From: Varroa destructor
Taxonomy: Eukaryota > Arthropoda > Arachnida > Mesostigmata > Varroidae
Direction: 5' to 3'
Assembly (NCBI RefSeq): GCF_002443255.2
Contig: NW_019211457.1
Location: forward strand, 22,134,900 to 22,198,899
DNA: 64,000 bases
Part shown: one piece after another, positions 27,001-39,000 of the stretch
Position numbering within the stretch: the stretch's first letter is position 1
How the letters are laid out: the number at the start of each line of letters is the position of its first letter
Notes under the pieces: generated by a model
Told to the model about the DNA's origin: nothing
Seen by the model: the letters and a program-made list of their open reading frames with translations, nothing else
Database searches by the model: none
Made by a program: the position numbers and the translations under genes

Positions 27001-28499
27001 AATGAAGCATATGATGCAGAATTTGGAGAACAGGTTTATTGAAATAATGAAAGAGGATCATAAAAGCAGCTATTGTACTTTTACGTGTACAAATGTGGTA
27101 AATTTGATTGCTACTTACCTATAATTTTGACGCCAAATAGCAAGATACTTGCAATATGGATACCAATTAATTCCGATAAAATAAGGAGGCGACTTAGATA
27201 TTCAAATGGGAAATTTTATGTTTCATCAGGATAACGCAGCTAGTGCAGGGGGAAATCAGTTGTTAACATAGGGTAGTTCATAAATGAACTTCACCAAAAA
27301 GCAGCGTCACTGACAAGATGTGAGAAATTGACTGGATGATATGAATATTGAGGTAATTGTAATAGGGATAATAGTAAACGTGTCGATGTACAGTTCGATA
27401 ATATTTTACGTTTGTAAGTACCAGAACAGGCTGGTAAGATAGCTGCGGCCTGACAAAAGGATTGTTGGAACATCCCAATGGAAAAACAGAATGCGCGGAG
27501 GAAGGCAACTGCAACGGGATAGACAATACTAAATGTATTAAAGTTACAGATTCTGTTAAAGTGGACGTCACATTAGCAATAAGTTAAGCCACGGTAAACA
27601 GGAGCAAGATGATTTCCGCGGGGCAGTTATAGGTTGGTCACAATATGACAATTAAAATACATGGGCTAATTACAAAAAAGTAACTGCTGGGATATTCCGA
27701 CACGAAATGATCACTACAGCAGGGTAGATAATAGCGGAGCATAGCGAAACAGTTCCACTGGGTCGCTATAACTTGGTGTATATATACTCTTGTTTTGCTA
27801 ACTCAGCACTAATATTAATTACTCTTAAATGTCATATAATTATTCGGCATTATTAGCAATGGCTCCCATTAAACATCATATACTCGTTTTATGTCAATAA
27901 CAGTCAGTTTTCTTGGACATCCTACACTAACATTAAGCCAAAATTTACCTCTGTCAGGTACTAGAAAGGACTTCGCAGTGCGAGATAAGAAAAAATACGA
28001 TAGGCTTCACATAAACAACACAAATGGTTTCTTTAATTTTTGAAACAGCGCCGCCAGCCATCGTAAGGGATGGAATAAATAACAGTCAGGAATCAACCTT
28101 AATCGTCAAAAACGCAAAACGACGTCAATTTGTAGAATATCGTCTGTCTTCGTATGTGTTGCGTCGTTATATCCTCTCACGAATGTGCGGTACGGGTTCG
28201 TCACTTGAATCGGATCGATTTAGTAAAGAACGCACGAATAAGTGCACCAATGCGCAAGGCACTTGCCATCACACTGGCGCAGCAAGGCAAGTGAAGACTA
28301 TATATTGGCAATAACATAATGACAGCAGTAATAGTGTCATAAGGACGTGGCTTCCCTGGTAACATTAATGTACTACCACGACGACATCCCGAACCGAAAA
28401 AAAAGCGAATAAAACGAGTGGTTTGCTGTTAATACATACACGTCACAAAACTCAAATCAGTAGAGTCTTTGGCCGGTAGAGTTGTAGTAAATGTATATG

Positions 28500-29008
28500 C
28501 AAATACAGTATTCCTCAGAGAAGTGACGTTTAACCAAGTTTCAAGGCACACTAATTACATACAAAGAAGCTGTTTGAAAGATATCTTGGTGTTGTTAGAA
28601 CGTACATACAAAAATAACTGCAAACTCAAAAAAGCAACTCTTCACTAAAATTCAGAATATAATTTCCATGTACAAATAAGCTGCTAGGACCTAGAAATAA
28701 CTCTTGGTGTTAAAACCTGAAAGAATGCCTCCTGGCTAAGTTTCAGGACAAAGTTTTCACACGCAAAGGAGTTGTAAGAGCTCAAAGGTATAGCTCTTGG
28801 CCAAGTTTCAGGGTACAATAATCATATACAAATAAATAGTTAGAATTCAAAGAAGTAACTGTTGACTAAGCTTCGGGACAGAATCCTACGTACGAAGAAG
28901 TGTCTAAAACTCACAAAAGGAATTTTTGGCCAAGTTTTAGAGCCGAATTTCCACATATAAAAGATTTTAGAACTTAGAGAAGCAACTCTCGATATATAAA
29001 GAAGTTCA
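28500..29008 (-). repeat. Minisatellite family A, inverted block 2
   Basis: The units are the reverse complement of block 1 (for example GGCCAAGTTTCAGG, ACATACAAAGAAGCTG and AAAGAAGTAACT). About eight degenerate units of ~60 bp are present. Near 29,008 the orientation flips within one unit, so blocks 2 and 3 form a large inverted repeat with diverged arms. Confidence 0.75.
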
Positions 29009-30550
29009 TGAGAACTTTGTCCTGAAAGTTGGCCAAGATTAATTTTTTTTGGCTCCAGCAACTTATTTATATGTGGGAGTTCTGTCCTTAAACTAGGCCA
29101 AAAATTTCTTCTATAAATTCTAAGAGCCCAATTGTTTGATTTGAAATGTAGTCAGAAGTTACCCCCTTGACTTCTGACGACTTATTTGTATGTGGGAATT
29201 CTATCTTGAAACTGGGCTAGAAATTATTCCTTTGGGTTTTAACATCTGTTTTCTATGATGAACTTCTGTTTTGAAACTCGGTCATGAGTTACTCTTTCGA
29301 GGTCTTTTTTGTATGTGCTCAGAAACTTAGCTAAGGGTTACTTTTTGAGATTGAAAAACTTATTTCCATGAAGAATTCTTTCCTGAAACATAGTCAGGAG
29401 TTACTCCTTCAATTTCTAACAATTCATTTACATGTAGGACTTTTGTCCTAAGGTTAGGCCAATAATTACTTCCTTGAACTCTAAGGACTTATTTGCATGT
29501 GGAATTTCCGTCCAGAAAAATGGTTATTTCTCCAATTTCCACAATTTCTTTGTGTGTGGTAGTTTTGCTCTGAACTCTAGTCAGCAGTTACTCCTTCGAG
29601 TTTTAACAACTTTTTTGCATGTGAGAATTTCGTCCTGAAACTGGACTTTTAAGCTTTAAACATTGTATTATATATGGGGATTCCACCCTGAAACTTGGCT
29701 ATGAGTTACTCCTTCAAGTTTCGACAGCTTCTTTGTATGTGGAAATTTTTTTTTGAAACTGGCCCAAAAGTTACTCTTCTGACTTTCGAAAATTCCTTTG
29801 GGTTTTAAGAACTTCTTTGTATATGGAAACTCTGTCATAAAACAGATCCAAGAGTTACTTTTTTGAGTTTCAACAATTTCTCTGTTTGCGAATTTTGTTT
29901 TGCTAGGAGTTACTCCTTTGAGTTTTAATAGTCTTTTTATATGTGGAAATTGTGCCCTAAAAGGCCAATAGTCATTCCTTTGAGATTCAACAGCGTGCCT
30001 GTACGTGAAAATTCTGTTCCGAAATAATATCTGGGGTTACTCCTTTCAGTTTTAAGAACTTCTTCGCATGTGAGAATTCTGTCCTGAAATCTAATCGGCA
30101 GTTATTCGTCTGGTTTCTAACAAACTATTTATACGCGGAAATCCTGCGCTTAAACCAAGACCTAGAGTTATTTCCTCAAGTTTTAGCAACTTCTTTATGT
30201 ATAAGGATTTTGCCTTAAGATTTTCTCCGCAGTTATTCCTTTAATTTCTGCTCTGATATGAACTCTGCCCTGAAACTGGGCCAGCCGCCTCCTTTTGAGG
30301 TTTAACAAGTTCCTTGTAAATTTTTGTTATGGAGCGTCGCCAGAAATTACTCCTTTCAGTTTTAACAGTTTCTTTGTATGTGGCAAATCGATTATGAAAC
30401 GCGGCAAGTTTTTTGGGTGCAATTTATTTGTACATAGAAATTCCGTTCAAAATTGAGTCAGGAGATACTCCTCTAAGTTTTAACAATTTCTTCCTGCATG
30501 GCTGTTATACCCTGAAACTAGGTATTCCTTCGAGTTTCAAAAACTTTCTT
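29009..30550 (+). repeat. Minisatellite family A, block 3
   Basis: About 24 degenerate units have a spacing of ~60-65 bp, for example the TGTGGGAATTCTATC and GATGAACTTCTGTTTTG landmarks at 29,192 and about 29,257. The consensus runs GTTACTCCTTTGAGTTTTAA, then CAACTTCTTTGTATGTGGG, then AATTCTGTCCTGAAACTGGG. Divergence among units is high, which suggests an old array. It abuts family B without a unique spacer. Confidence 0.8.
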
Positions 30551-31785
30551 TCTGTGTGGAAACTCGTTGTAGGTTTCGAGTATTAGATAGCTCTTTTCTC
30601 TGTCAAAACGGCCAGATAATCAATCCCACTGGGGCCTTCGAATACCGGATGACTCTTTCCTCTGCCACAACGGTCAGACGTCCAAACTAATTGGGACTTT
30701 CAAGTACTTATAGCTCTCTTCTCTGCTGCAACAGCCAAATAGCCAAACTTGCTGGGGCTTTCAGGTTGGATGGCTTTTTTCCCTACTACAGCCAAATAAC
30801 CAAACTCGTTGTGGTTTAAAGTGCCAGATGGCTCTTTTCTACCACAACAGTTAGACCGCTAAACTCATTGGGGCTTTCAAATACTGAATAGTTCTCTTTG
30901 CTACCACAACGCCCAGAGAGCCAAACTCGTTCGGGCTTCAAGTACCAAGTGGTTCTCGATGTTGATGGCCGAACCCATTGAGAGTTTTAAGTACCAAATA
31001 GCTTTCTCCTCTGTCATAACGGCCAAACCGCTAAGCTCAATAGGGCTTTCAAGTACCAGATGGCCTACTTCCGTACCACAACGGCTAGGCACCCAAAATC
31101 GTTGGAGCTTTTGAATACCAGATGACTCTGCCACAATGGCTAGATGGTCAAATTCATTCAGGCTTCAAGTACCTAATGGTTTTCGATGCTGATAGCCAAA
31201 CTCGTTGGGCTTTTAAGTACTAAATGGCTCTCTCCTCTGCTACAACGACCTGACCGTTAAACTTGTTGAGGTTTTCAAATACCAGATGGCCGTCTTTCTT
31301 ATGGCCAGATGACCAAATTCATTGGGGCCTCCAAGCACTAGATGGCTATTTTCTTTGCCACAAGGGCCAGATGGCCCAAACTTAATGGGATTCTCAAGTA
31401 CCAGATGGCCCTCCTTTCTACCATAACGACCAGGTGGCTCAATTTGTTAGGGCGTTTGGATACCAGATTACTCTTATTTCTGCTACAATAGCCAGACGGC
31501 CAAATTTCTTAAGGCTTTTAAATACCAAGTAGTCCTCGATATTGATAGTCAAACTCAGTGGAGCTTTCAAGTATCAGATGGTTCTCTTCCCTACCACAAT
31601 AGCCAGATGGCCGAACTCATTGAGGCCTTTCAAGTACCAGACGGCTCTCTACTGTGCCACAATAGTTAAATGGCCAAACTCGTTAAGGCTTTCAAGTAGC
31701 AGGTAGTTCTGGATGTTGATAGCCAAACTCGTTGAGGCTTCCAAGTACCAGATGGCCCTCCTTCCTACCACAACGGCCAGATATT
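30551..31785 (+). repeat. Minisatellite family B, block 1 (degenerate)
   Basis: The units read CTCGTTGGGGCTTTCAAGTA, CCAGATGGCTCTCTTCTCTG, CCACAACGGCCAGATGGCCA (62 bp). They are mixed with a shorter 49-bp type in which the second half is TTCTCGATGTTGATGGCCAAA. Units here are more diverged than in the 39,001-43,385 block. Short minus-strand frames such as 30,901-31,134 are repeat translations. Confidence 0.85.
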
Positions 31786-33319
31786 ACATCGTAAATTTAC
31801 CCACTCGTCCGACGTGTACTATATAATACGCATTGGATAATGCTTACGCTCATCATCCTAATGCGGACCAATAGCTACCCTTCGAAACAGTACATTTGAT
31901 CGTTCCATTGAGAGAAATGTTTCGTTAAGATTGCATTTTCATCCCTCACGTAGCTGTAAACAATGAGCCGCACCATCGAGCAGAAATTACACAATCCTGT
32001 AATTATAACAACAAAATTAGTGTTGTATGTGGACCTATCAGCGCGTACGTCCCTTTCAGAGAAGTCTTAGTTGGATTCTAATAACTTTCTTTGCGCATAC
32101 GTAGCGTAGGCCAGTGTCCTATACGGCCGTCGGGCGGCGCACAACGACAAGCTCGATAGACAAAACACATAAAAAGAGATAACGCTAGAGACTTATCAAA
32201 ATTACAAAGCGTTCAAATATGTATCGTCTTTATTTACTCGTTTTTTTTTCTTGAAATCCCATGATTATGAGCCAAGATTTTCTTCAATGAGGATATCGAC
32301 CTTTCGCTCCGAAGCCAAAACGCACACCGTATTCTCTACGACTTTAATGCATATAGGCGGATGTGGAAATGACAGACATGTATGAATTCGATAGACCGTA
32401 ATTGTTTGATGTGTTTGTCCTGCTTAGTATTTCGTGTGCAGCTATAAATGATCACTGATAGAGTATTAAGTTGTGTTTTATCGTTCGACTCTTCTCTCAG
32501 TACGAAATGAGATTTTCCTAAATAAGCAAAAAGAGCATTGTCGGAACATATACTAGTGATATTTGCGTCCTCTAATTGAGCAGCTTCGGTAAAATAAAGG
32601 CCTGAACAAAGATTAGCTATATCCATTTTGAAAGGGCTCAGTCGCGGCTAAAGATTCTTGAAATGAACGTTACTTTGCTGGATTAAGGATAGGACTGCAC
32701 TACCTAGGTATATGATGAATACACAAGAAAATCGCTACATACACACGGAAGCAGTCTGCCTGGCGGCGAACGACGAAGGGGCGGAGTAGTTTCCAGCTAG
32801 TTCGAAGCGTTTCTCGAAAAAAACAAGATCTCCGCGTTTTCGTATGAATAAACAGGTAGGCGACCTTGATCGTACCACAATATTGTTAAGGGCACTTTTA
32901 CTATTCTTCCGCATAGGCGCGACAAGACTTGCCAGTTCGCAAGTATTACCGTATCTAGTTGGCCTAGCTATGTTACAAAATCTAAGATAGACGTATGCTC
33001 TTCTTAAAAGGATTATCACTAGGTCTATCAGCCGTTCAGTAGGCGACATAATTGATGCCTGAACCAAACGAGTATGAAATATACTGAACACATATCGTGC
33101 ACCTGGTCCTAGTGAGAATATAAGTTTGTGTTTTCAGCTTAGCCGATTTTTAACAAGGGTGTAAAGTTAAGTTCAGGTTAACATGGGCGGAGATATGTGG
33201 AAGGAATTCCAAATTCGCATTCCACCACTACGTAAATAAACTTACCAGTAACTGCTGGTACATATTATTCTACTTAGGCTCATGCCATCTTTTCTGACAT
33301 CTTAATACCACGGCAAAAG

Positions 33320-33320
<1 letters not shown>
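31786..33320. other. Anonymous DNA after the arrays
   Basis: A single stray family-A-like unit appears at 32,066-32,105 (TTGGATTCTAATAACTTTC). The minus-strand open frame at 32,735-33,091 (118 codons from a GTG, about 100 from the first ATG) is the longest outside the repeats. It has no recognisable motif, and its length is within what chance gives for this window. Confidence 0.5.

Positions 33321-33321
<1 letters not shown>

Positions 33322-33362
<41 letters not shown>
33322..33362. repeat. (TA)n microsatellite
   Basis: This is a pure TA run of about 20 copies. Confidence 0.95.
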
Positions 33363-33364
<2 letters not shown>

Positions 33365-36222
33365 ATATGTACAAGCTATAAATTCTTAGAATTGTAGAAA
33401 GGTTGACCACAATGGTTATATCAGCAATACAAACGTGTATTGTTTTTGCACCACATCCTTCCTAGGCAAGTTATACATCCGATTTGTTAAAATAGGTTAC
33501 ACAATTTAGCGAACTTTAAATCTTCTTAAAGGTCTTGACACGTTTCATCATAGATATGCTGAAGCTGATCTAAGTGAAGGTGTTGCAATACATATATTCG
33601 GACTAGGCAAGCTAGAGTTTGCCAAAGTTCTTCTTCCTCGTCTATTACTCAGAGCTAAGAGTCATACAAGGTTAAAAACGCTGCTCTGGTCTCAGCAAGA
33701 CACGACGGACGTAGCCTGATGTACAAATTTATTAAGTACTATAGATAATTAATCGCTGTGAGTCTATTTGGTCCAAAAACACGGCAGTCAGTTCTGTTAG
33801 TAGCCATTTAAATGGCAACCCTTTCATATTTTGAATTCTTAAACGAAGTTCCTCGGCTGAAGTTAGAGGCATTTAGAAATACCTATGCTTTCGCTAATTG
33901 CATTAAGCTACACAATTCTACAGAAATAAGACTGCTTACTTAGCACTATTTAACTTTTTCTACTGTCATTGTCACTATGGCGTGCGTTTTTTTTTTTGTG
34001 TTTAATGTATCAGAAAAGTAATGAAAAACGTTAGACGCTGGAATGAACCGCGGAAGGCAAACCTTCTGCTATATTATCGTGGCGATTTTCGTATCACCAG
34101 GAGTAGATCTTCAAAGATGCCTTAACTTACGTTGTCCTCAACTTTTCGATATGTTTTTTCCTTGAAAAATTACGATGCAATCAATCTATTGTCTTTTTAC
34201 CTATATAGCGTCCAGGAACAGTGATTAGTGATAGCTTGACCTAACCTGAAATTTGGGAATTTGGATTTGACCAGGAAAGTGGGACCTGCTTCTATAGGCC
34301 AGTATAGATACAATAGTCATATCTTACACCACGTTACGTTTGACAGAAGCAGTTATTATTTGGCATACCTGCAACGACGCAGTAATAACACGTTTCGCCA
34401 TTTAACGAGCGGTGAACAGAACTATCTTTCGTTTTAACAACATCTAGATAAATATATTTAGCTTTCTTTCGACGTTTCCTATTGCTATATATTGCACGCT
34501 TTCGGGTCTGTTCGAAAGTGAGCGGTTGTCGCCTCTCGTGCGGCTTCGTTAATAGCTCCTGCAGGTATAGTCGCTATGTGTTCCTCACTGAAGCCTTCTC
34601 GCAGTCATGGTACGCTAGCTGAAGGGTACCATAGATGAATATAAGATTTGATCTCTGCGATTGTAGTCATTTCAGTCTGCACCAACCTATTCTTTATGTA
34701 TGATAATCGTTATGGCCATTTTGAAACCCGTTTCTCTGGCTATTTTTGCCAAATTTTTCAAGGTCTATGTGACAAGAAACCGTCAAGAACCATTTTTAAA
34801 TTCAGACTTGAAAATCATTCGGGGAATGAATACAAAGATAGAAAAGTGAGATATATCTGTTGGCGGTACAAAGGCTATATTTTTCAGTTAGTTAACTTTA
34901 TTTGGATTATACTGGGGCTTAAGTGAGTGAAAAAGTTCTGATAATAGTTTCGATTGTGCTACTTATGCTCACCGGAGTATTATATCCCCTTATTATCTTA
35001 CCTACTAATAGAGACAATGACGCTTAACCTGAATTTGACTTTTTTCTCTACTAAATGTCACGAGAAGCTGGTGCATTTATCTAACTTTATTTATATAACT
35101 TTGTACCAGTGAAGTTACCATTATCTAAATCCAAATGTGAATGTTCCTTGGATAACCAATATGAAATCCAATAGATAAATTGAGAGCCACGTTTCAGCGT
35201 AGTGTTTCATTAATGAAAACTGCCATTCGTGTTTGGAGCTTTACCTAACGCACGTTTCAGTGCTTTCATTTTCTATAGGCATCATTAATATATCATGTAA
35301 GAGTTACCATTGGCAAAAAAACGTTTGAATGTTTCCTTTCCCAATTAAGAACGGTCAATACAGCTTTTATTAAAGGGTTATTCAGCCTTCAAGCGAAGCC
35401 CTATCAAGAGTCGTTCGATTACTCGAGAATAGCACAGCTTGTTGACCATACATACATACATACATACATATATGTGTAACATCAGAATGGCATTATGCCA
35501 GTTGAGACCACAGCTGCCTTTTCGCCCTTTAGAATCGCCGCACCCAAGGCTAGGCATAGGTTGGGGTCTTTGAGAACGCTAAGGTAAATATGTTACAAAA
35601 AAGTGCTCTGTGATCTTCATTGGCAGATGATCCTACAATTAAATAATGTCTAGTTGGCAGGGGCCTGCTGTCGGTTTCGAACCAACTTCGACTTAGATAC
35701 GTTATATTTGGTTGGTAGATTGATAGATCAACGCGTCAGGCCTCTTTTAGCTCTAAATTTCAGCTGGGCTGACATGACGGCGACAACAAGCGTCAGTTGT
35801 CGAAAGCAAGGCATAGCGTTCAAAGCGTATAGTAGAGTGTACCGCTGCCCAAAGCGCTTTACCGCTAGCCTTTGGGAGACATAGCAAAAAATATATTTAA
35901 TTATTAAATATAAAGGCAGACGTGTTTCCATGGGTAAAGCTCGAACTACGGAGAGAAAAGCTTTTTGTTCTGAATGGAAAACTTATTCGAACATTTATAG
36001 GGTAAGTGATCGTATCAGGAATAGCTGATGTTGACTGTGAGGTGGCACAACGTGACGGAAAGACTATTCGCATGGTGTGGACGGAGCAGAAACCTATCGA
36101 GGCAGCCTTTTAATGACTTCAGAGTACAGCAGTACCGTATGTTTAAATTGAAGGGTCCCAACGGTCTCGCTATATTCAGCGACCTTGAAGACTCAAAACT
36201 AGTCATTTCGTGGGTCACACGT
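33363..36222. other. AT-rich DNA, no gene recognised
   Basis: The interval contains a CATA microsatellite (35,449-35,473) and a possible decayed tRNA-like element (35,640-35,745, listed separately). No protein is recognised. Confidence 0.5.
35640..35745 (-). mobile_element. Possible decayed tRNA-derived element
   Basis: The minus strand carries a clear B box (TTGGTTCGAAACCGAC) at about 35,670-35,685, preceded by a degraded A-box region. Its flanks do not match the tail of the other SINE-like copies, so family membership is uncertain. Confidence 0.25.
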
Positions 36223-36260
36223 AACTATATATATATATATAAGTACAACGACGTTACGGT

Positions 36261-36385
36261 CCCGCGATGGTGCATTGGTGACGCATTAGCTTAGTAGATT
36301 TAAGGACACATAGTAGCCTAGCTTTGAACTCAGGCCCAGTAGCAGTTCGCTTTGCTTTGGAACGGGCCAGCCGTTTGAAGTGGTG
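36261..36385 (+). mobile_element. tRNA-derived SINE-like copy
   Basis: It starts CCCGCGATGGTGCATTGGTG (A-box region), has GGACACATAGTAGCC, then a decayed B box (CTTTGAACTCAGG). It ends in the family tail CGGGCCAGCCGTTTGAAGTG. It is preceded by a short (TA)n at 36,225-36,241, which may mark an AT-rich insertion site. Confidence 0.55.
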
Positions 36386-38385
36386 CATAGCAAAAGCAGA
36401 ACTTACAACATTTATGTATGACACTAATTACAGTTATTTGTGAAGCAAACAAGGAACAACTCTTGAGCCGACAGAACGGAAAAGCTAAAGCAGCTTTTGA
36501 CTTATTAATAATAAATAGATGCCGGTAGCCAAAGTAACGTGCAAGCGTTGGCAAGATTCATAGAGGCAGCACTCTGAACAGGTGTAAACAAAATTATAGC
36601 ATATTAGACGACGATGTATCGCATAATCGTCGCTTTGTCGTCGTGTAGGTCGCGGCCACGAGTATTTTTATTCGCTTTACTCGCCAACCCGAAAAGGCCA
36701 TCGCTATCATTGTCTGATGACCAGTTCGTATTTAGTATGGGGTAAGCCCGCCACGATCGGTTGTGACTCGGGGGCCCTAATTTAGTTTAGAGGATTATAG
36801 CTTTCACTATGTGGGAGGTTGCGGTGTATAGGCGATGCAACCGTCACCAAAAATCGCTGGTCGCGTAAGTCGTCTGGTGTCGTTTCCGAATGGGCACGTT
36901 CGCCCCCACTGGTGTTGAAACGACTTGTGCGGATTTGCCGCTGCTGCTAATGACGCAGCCACTCCTGTCGCTGTCAATTGGACCCGAGCATACAGACGGA
37001 CGAAGAGATAAAGATATACCGAATACAAACATGCACAAAATGTAACAGCACTCCCTAGCCGTCTAATCGGGTTGTCTTCGTGGACGTTGTTTGATCATTT
37101 TGGGTCACGTCGTCTTTTGTTCATCGTGGCCGCGCAGACGATCGGCGTCGATCGTCTCGTAAACGCTTGACATTGCGTTGGCAGTGGATAATCTCACAAC
37201 CTAACACTGCAGTCGCTCGTATCTTGACGGTCGTAGCCATCAACGCTATCGCGCTGAAGACGAAACAACAGGTGGTCATAATTATTCCGAGTGCTGGCTG
37301 TTTTTCTATAATAACTATAGTTGTTTTATTCTGATATGGCTCTATTGCTGCCGATTGTTAATTTGACAATTACGATTGGACGAACGATTACGACAAGCTA
37401 ACAAACCGAACTGATCGAACCACTGAGTGATTGATCAACGGCTATTTTTTGTCGCGGCTTCGTTCCGTCGGTCTCTACTAACTATGGTTTCGTGTCATCG
37501 GTGCTGTTATTAGTGCACGGCTATAGTATGGTCGTGCAGCCCTATCTATTGTAGTGCTACGGCTATGTAACGTTCAATGCTGACGTTGCTGCAGTCGTTG
37601 CTTTTTATAAAGGTGCGTCGATTGTTGTTGTTTTTAGCTTGTTCTGCCCTTTGGTTGTCATTTTCATTTTTGACCAAAACCAGCCGCCGGAAACGGTTTA
37701 CCAGTTTACCCAAAAAATGTCGACCAAATCACTCGTTTCATTATCTAGCATCAACAGGACTAACTTCAACAACAACAACTGCAACAAAGGGCCGCTGCCG
37801 TCGCTATCGTTAGAATTAATCTTTACCTCGATGGCTCATTTTATTGTTGTTGCTTTTCTTGCTGTTGCTAGTGTCTGTCGTTGTTGTTAACAGCGGGTCT
37901 AATATGTGATACTTTTGAGTGTTGCGCGGGGTCGACGGAAGCCTAATGATTCAGTAACAGCGGGTGCAATGATAACAGGACCAAAAGCCCTGATAACCCT
38001 AGATATTCGAAATATTACATTTATCGATAAAGTAGTACTAGACGATAGTGATGGGTTGATTTTATGCTGCGGGCTCATACTGTTATTAGCGTCGTAATTG
38101 TCTGTAGCATCAACCCGTTACCGTATAATAATGGATTCATTTTTAGCCTTTACTGGTTGTCACTTGGTGCAACAGTCAGTAGCCCACGTAAAGCGACCGA
38201 AAACCATAAATTAGTTAATCATTATATCGTAGCCAACATAAGAACAATTTAGAGGGACGGATCGTTGCTGATTAGGGCAGGCTAATGCCACTGGAAATTG
38301 ATGACGACGGAGTCAGGGCTATCACGCAACGATATGGGCAAGGAAACGCTTGCTGCTGTTATTGTAGTTGTTTATCCCTAGGGGG

Positions 38386-38386
<1 letters not shown>

Positions 38387-38416
<30 letters not shown>
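38387..38416. repeat. (CTG)10 trinucleotide repeat
   Basis: About ten perfect CTG/GCT copies are present. They translate as poly-Leu/Cys/Ala on the plus strand or poly-Gln on the minus strand, but no supported gene contains them. Confidence 0.9.
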
Positions 38417-38417
<1 letters not shown>

Positions 38418-38810
38418 GCTCCACTGCGAAAAGCGCCATCTCCCGAAAAATGACGGAAAAAATTTGTTAGCTATTGCACTCCAACCAGCAGACCGGCAAT
38501 CGATCAGTACTGCGGTCAGCCGTGCGTGCAGCCACTGTTCATCCGAGAAGGAGGCCGCGAGCGTACGCAATTTTCAGTCAAAGTTGGCGGTGACAAACCC
38601 CAGTTTTACTAGCAGCAGATTGCGCAGCTTGTATCGACCAGTTTGGCTTTGACTGAAGTCGATTCGCAATCGCAGGCGAAGCAGAGAAAAAGAAGACGAC
38701 GAGGATTTAGTGCGCGATGATTCGTCTCCACCTCACCCTCTGGTCTGCTGCGCGACAAAAAGCAATGCACTGGTACTCGGTGGAATAGACTAGCGGCCAC
38801 CGAACACGGA

Positions 38811-38859
38811 GGGGCTATATCGGAACACGCTTTTAGAAGAGTGTTCCGATAGAATCCCC
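38811..38859. repeat. Hairpin with 11-bp perfect central stem
   Basis: Arms TATCGGAACAC (38,818-38,828) and GTGTTCCGATA (38,841-38,851) are perfect reverse complements. Inside them CTT pairs with AAG around a TTAG loop after one mismatch, and outside GGGG pairs with CCCC. The total is about 18 paired bases in 49 nt. This is shorter than a normal animal pre-miRNA. Confidence 0.55.
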
Positions 38860-38975
38860 GAACCCTTCACAACGCTTAACGGCTCACAGTTTGCTCCCCG
38901 AGTCATCATACGATCCATTTGCGGCAGCACAACGTCGATGATGACTACAACCACCGCGAAAGCAACAACGACATC

Positions 38976-39000
38976 NNNNNNNNNNNNNNNNNNNNNNNNN
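38976..39000. other. Assembly gap (25 N)
   Basis: Twenty-five N bases separate CpG-rich single-copy sequence from the first unit of the family B array. The true number of missing repeat units cannot be known from this sequence. Confidence 1.

Larger units (their letters stand above)
23061..28499. other. AT-rich DNA with microsatellites, no gene recognised
   Basis: The interval contains a CG-rich patch at 23,300-23,640 (short open frames on both strands, no family recognised) and AT-dinucleotide tracts (listed separately). The rest is anonymous AT-rich sequence, with no convincing splice-bounded frame. Confidence 0.5.
36600..38975. other. CpG- and trinucleotide-rich region, possible regulatory/5' region
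   Basis: Compared with the first 36 kb, this stretch is richer in CpG and in CAA/CAG/GTT triplet runs, as often seen in 5' UTRs and promoters of developmental genes in insects and mites. I could not find a credible first exon, ATG with long frame or clear core promoter. Short open frames on both strands reflect reduced stop frequency in CG-rich DNA. It ends at the N gap. Confidence 0.35.

Noticed and set aside
28500..31785. CRISPR-like regular repeats
   Set aside because: The repeats are contiguous degenerate tandem units without unique spacers, in eukaryotic DNA.
32735..33091. 118-codon minus-strand open frame
   Set aside because: It starts at GTG, has no motif or splice context, and frames of this length are expected a couple of times by chance in 64 kb of this composition.
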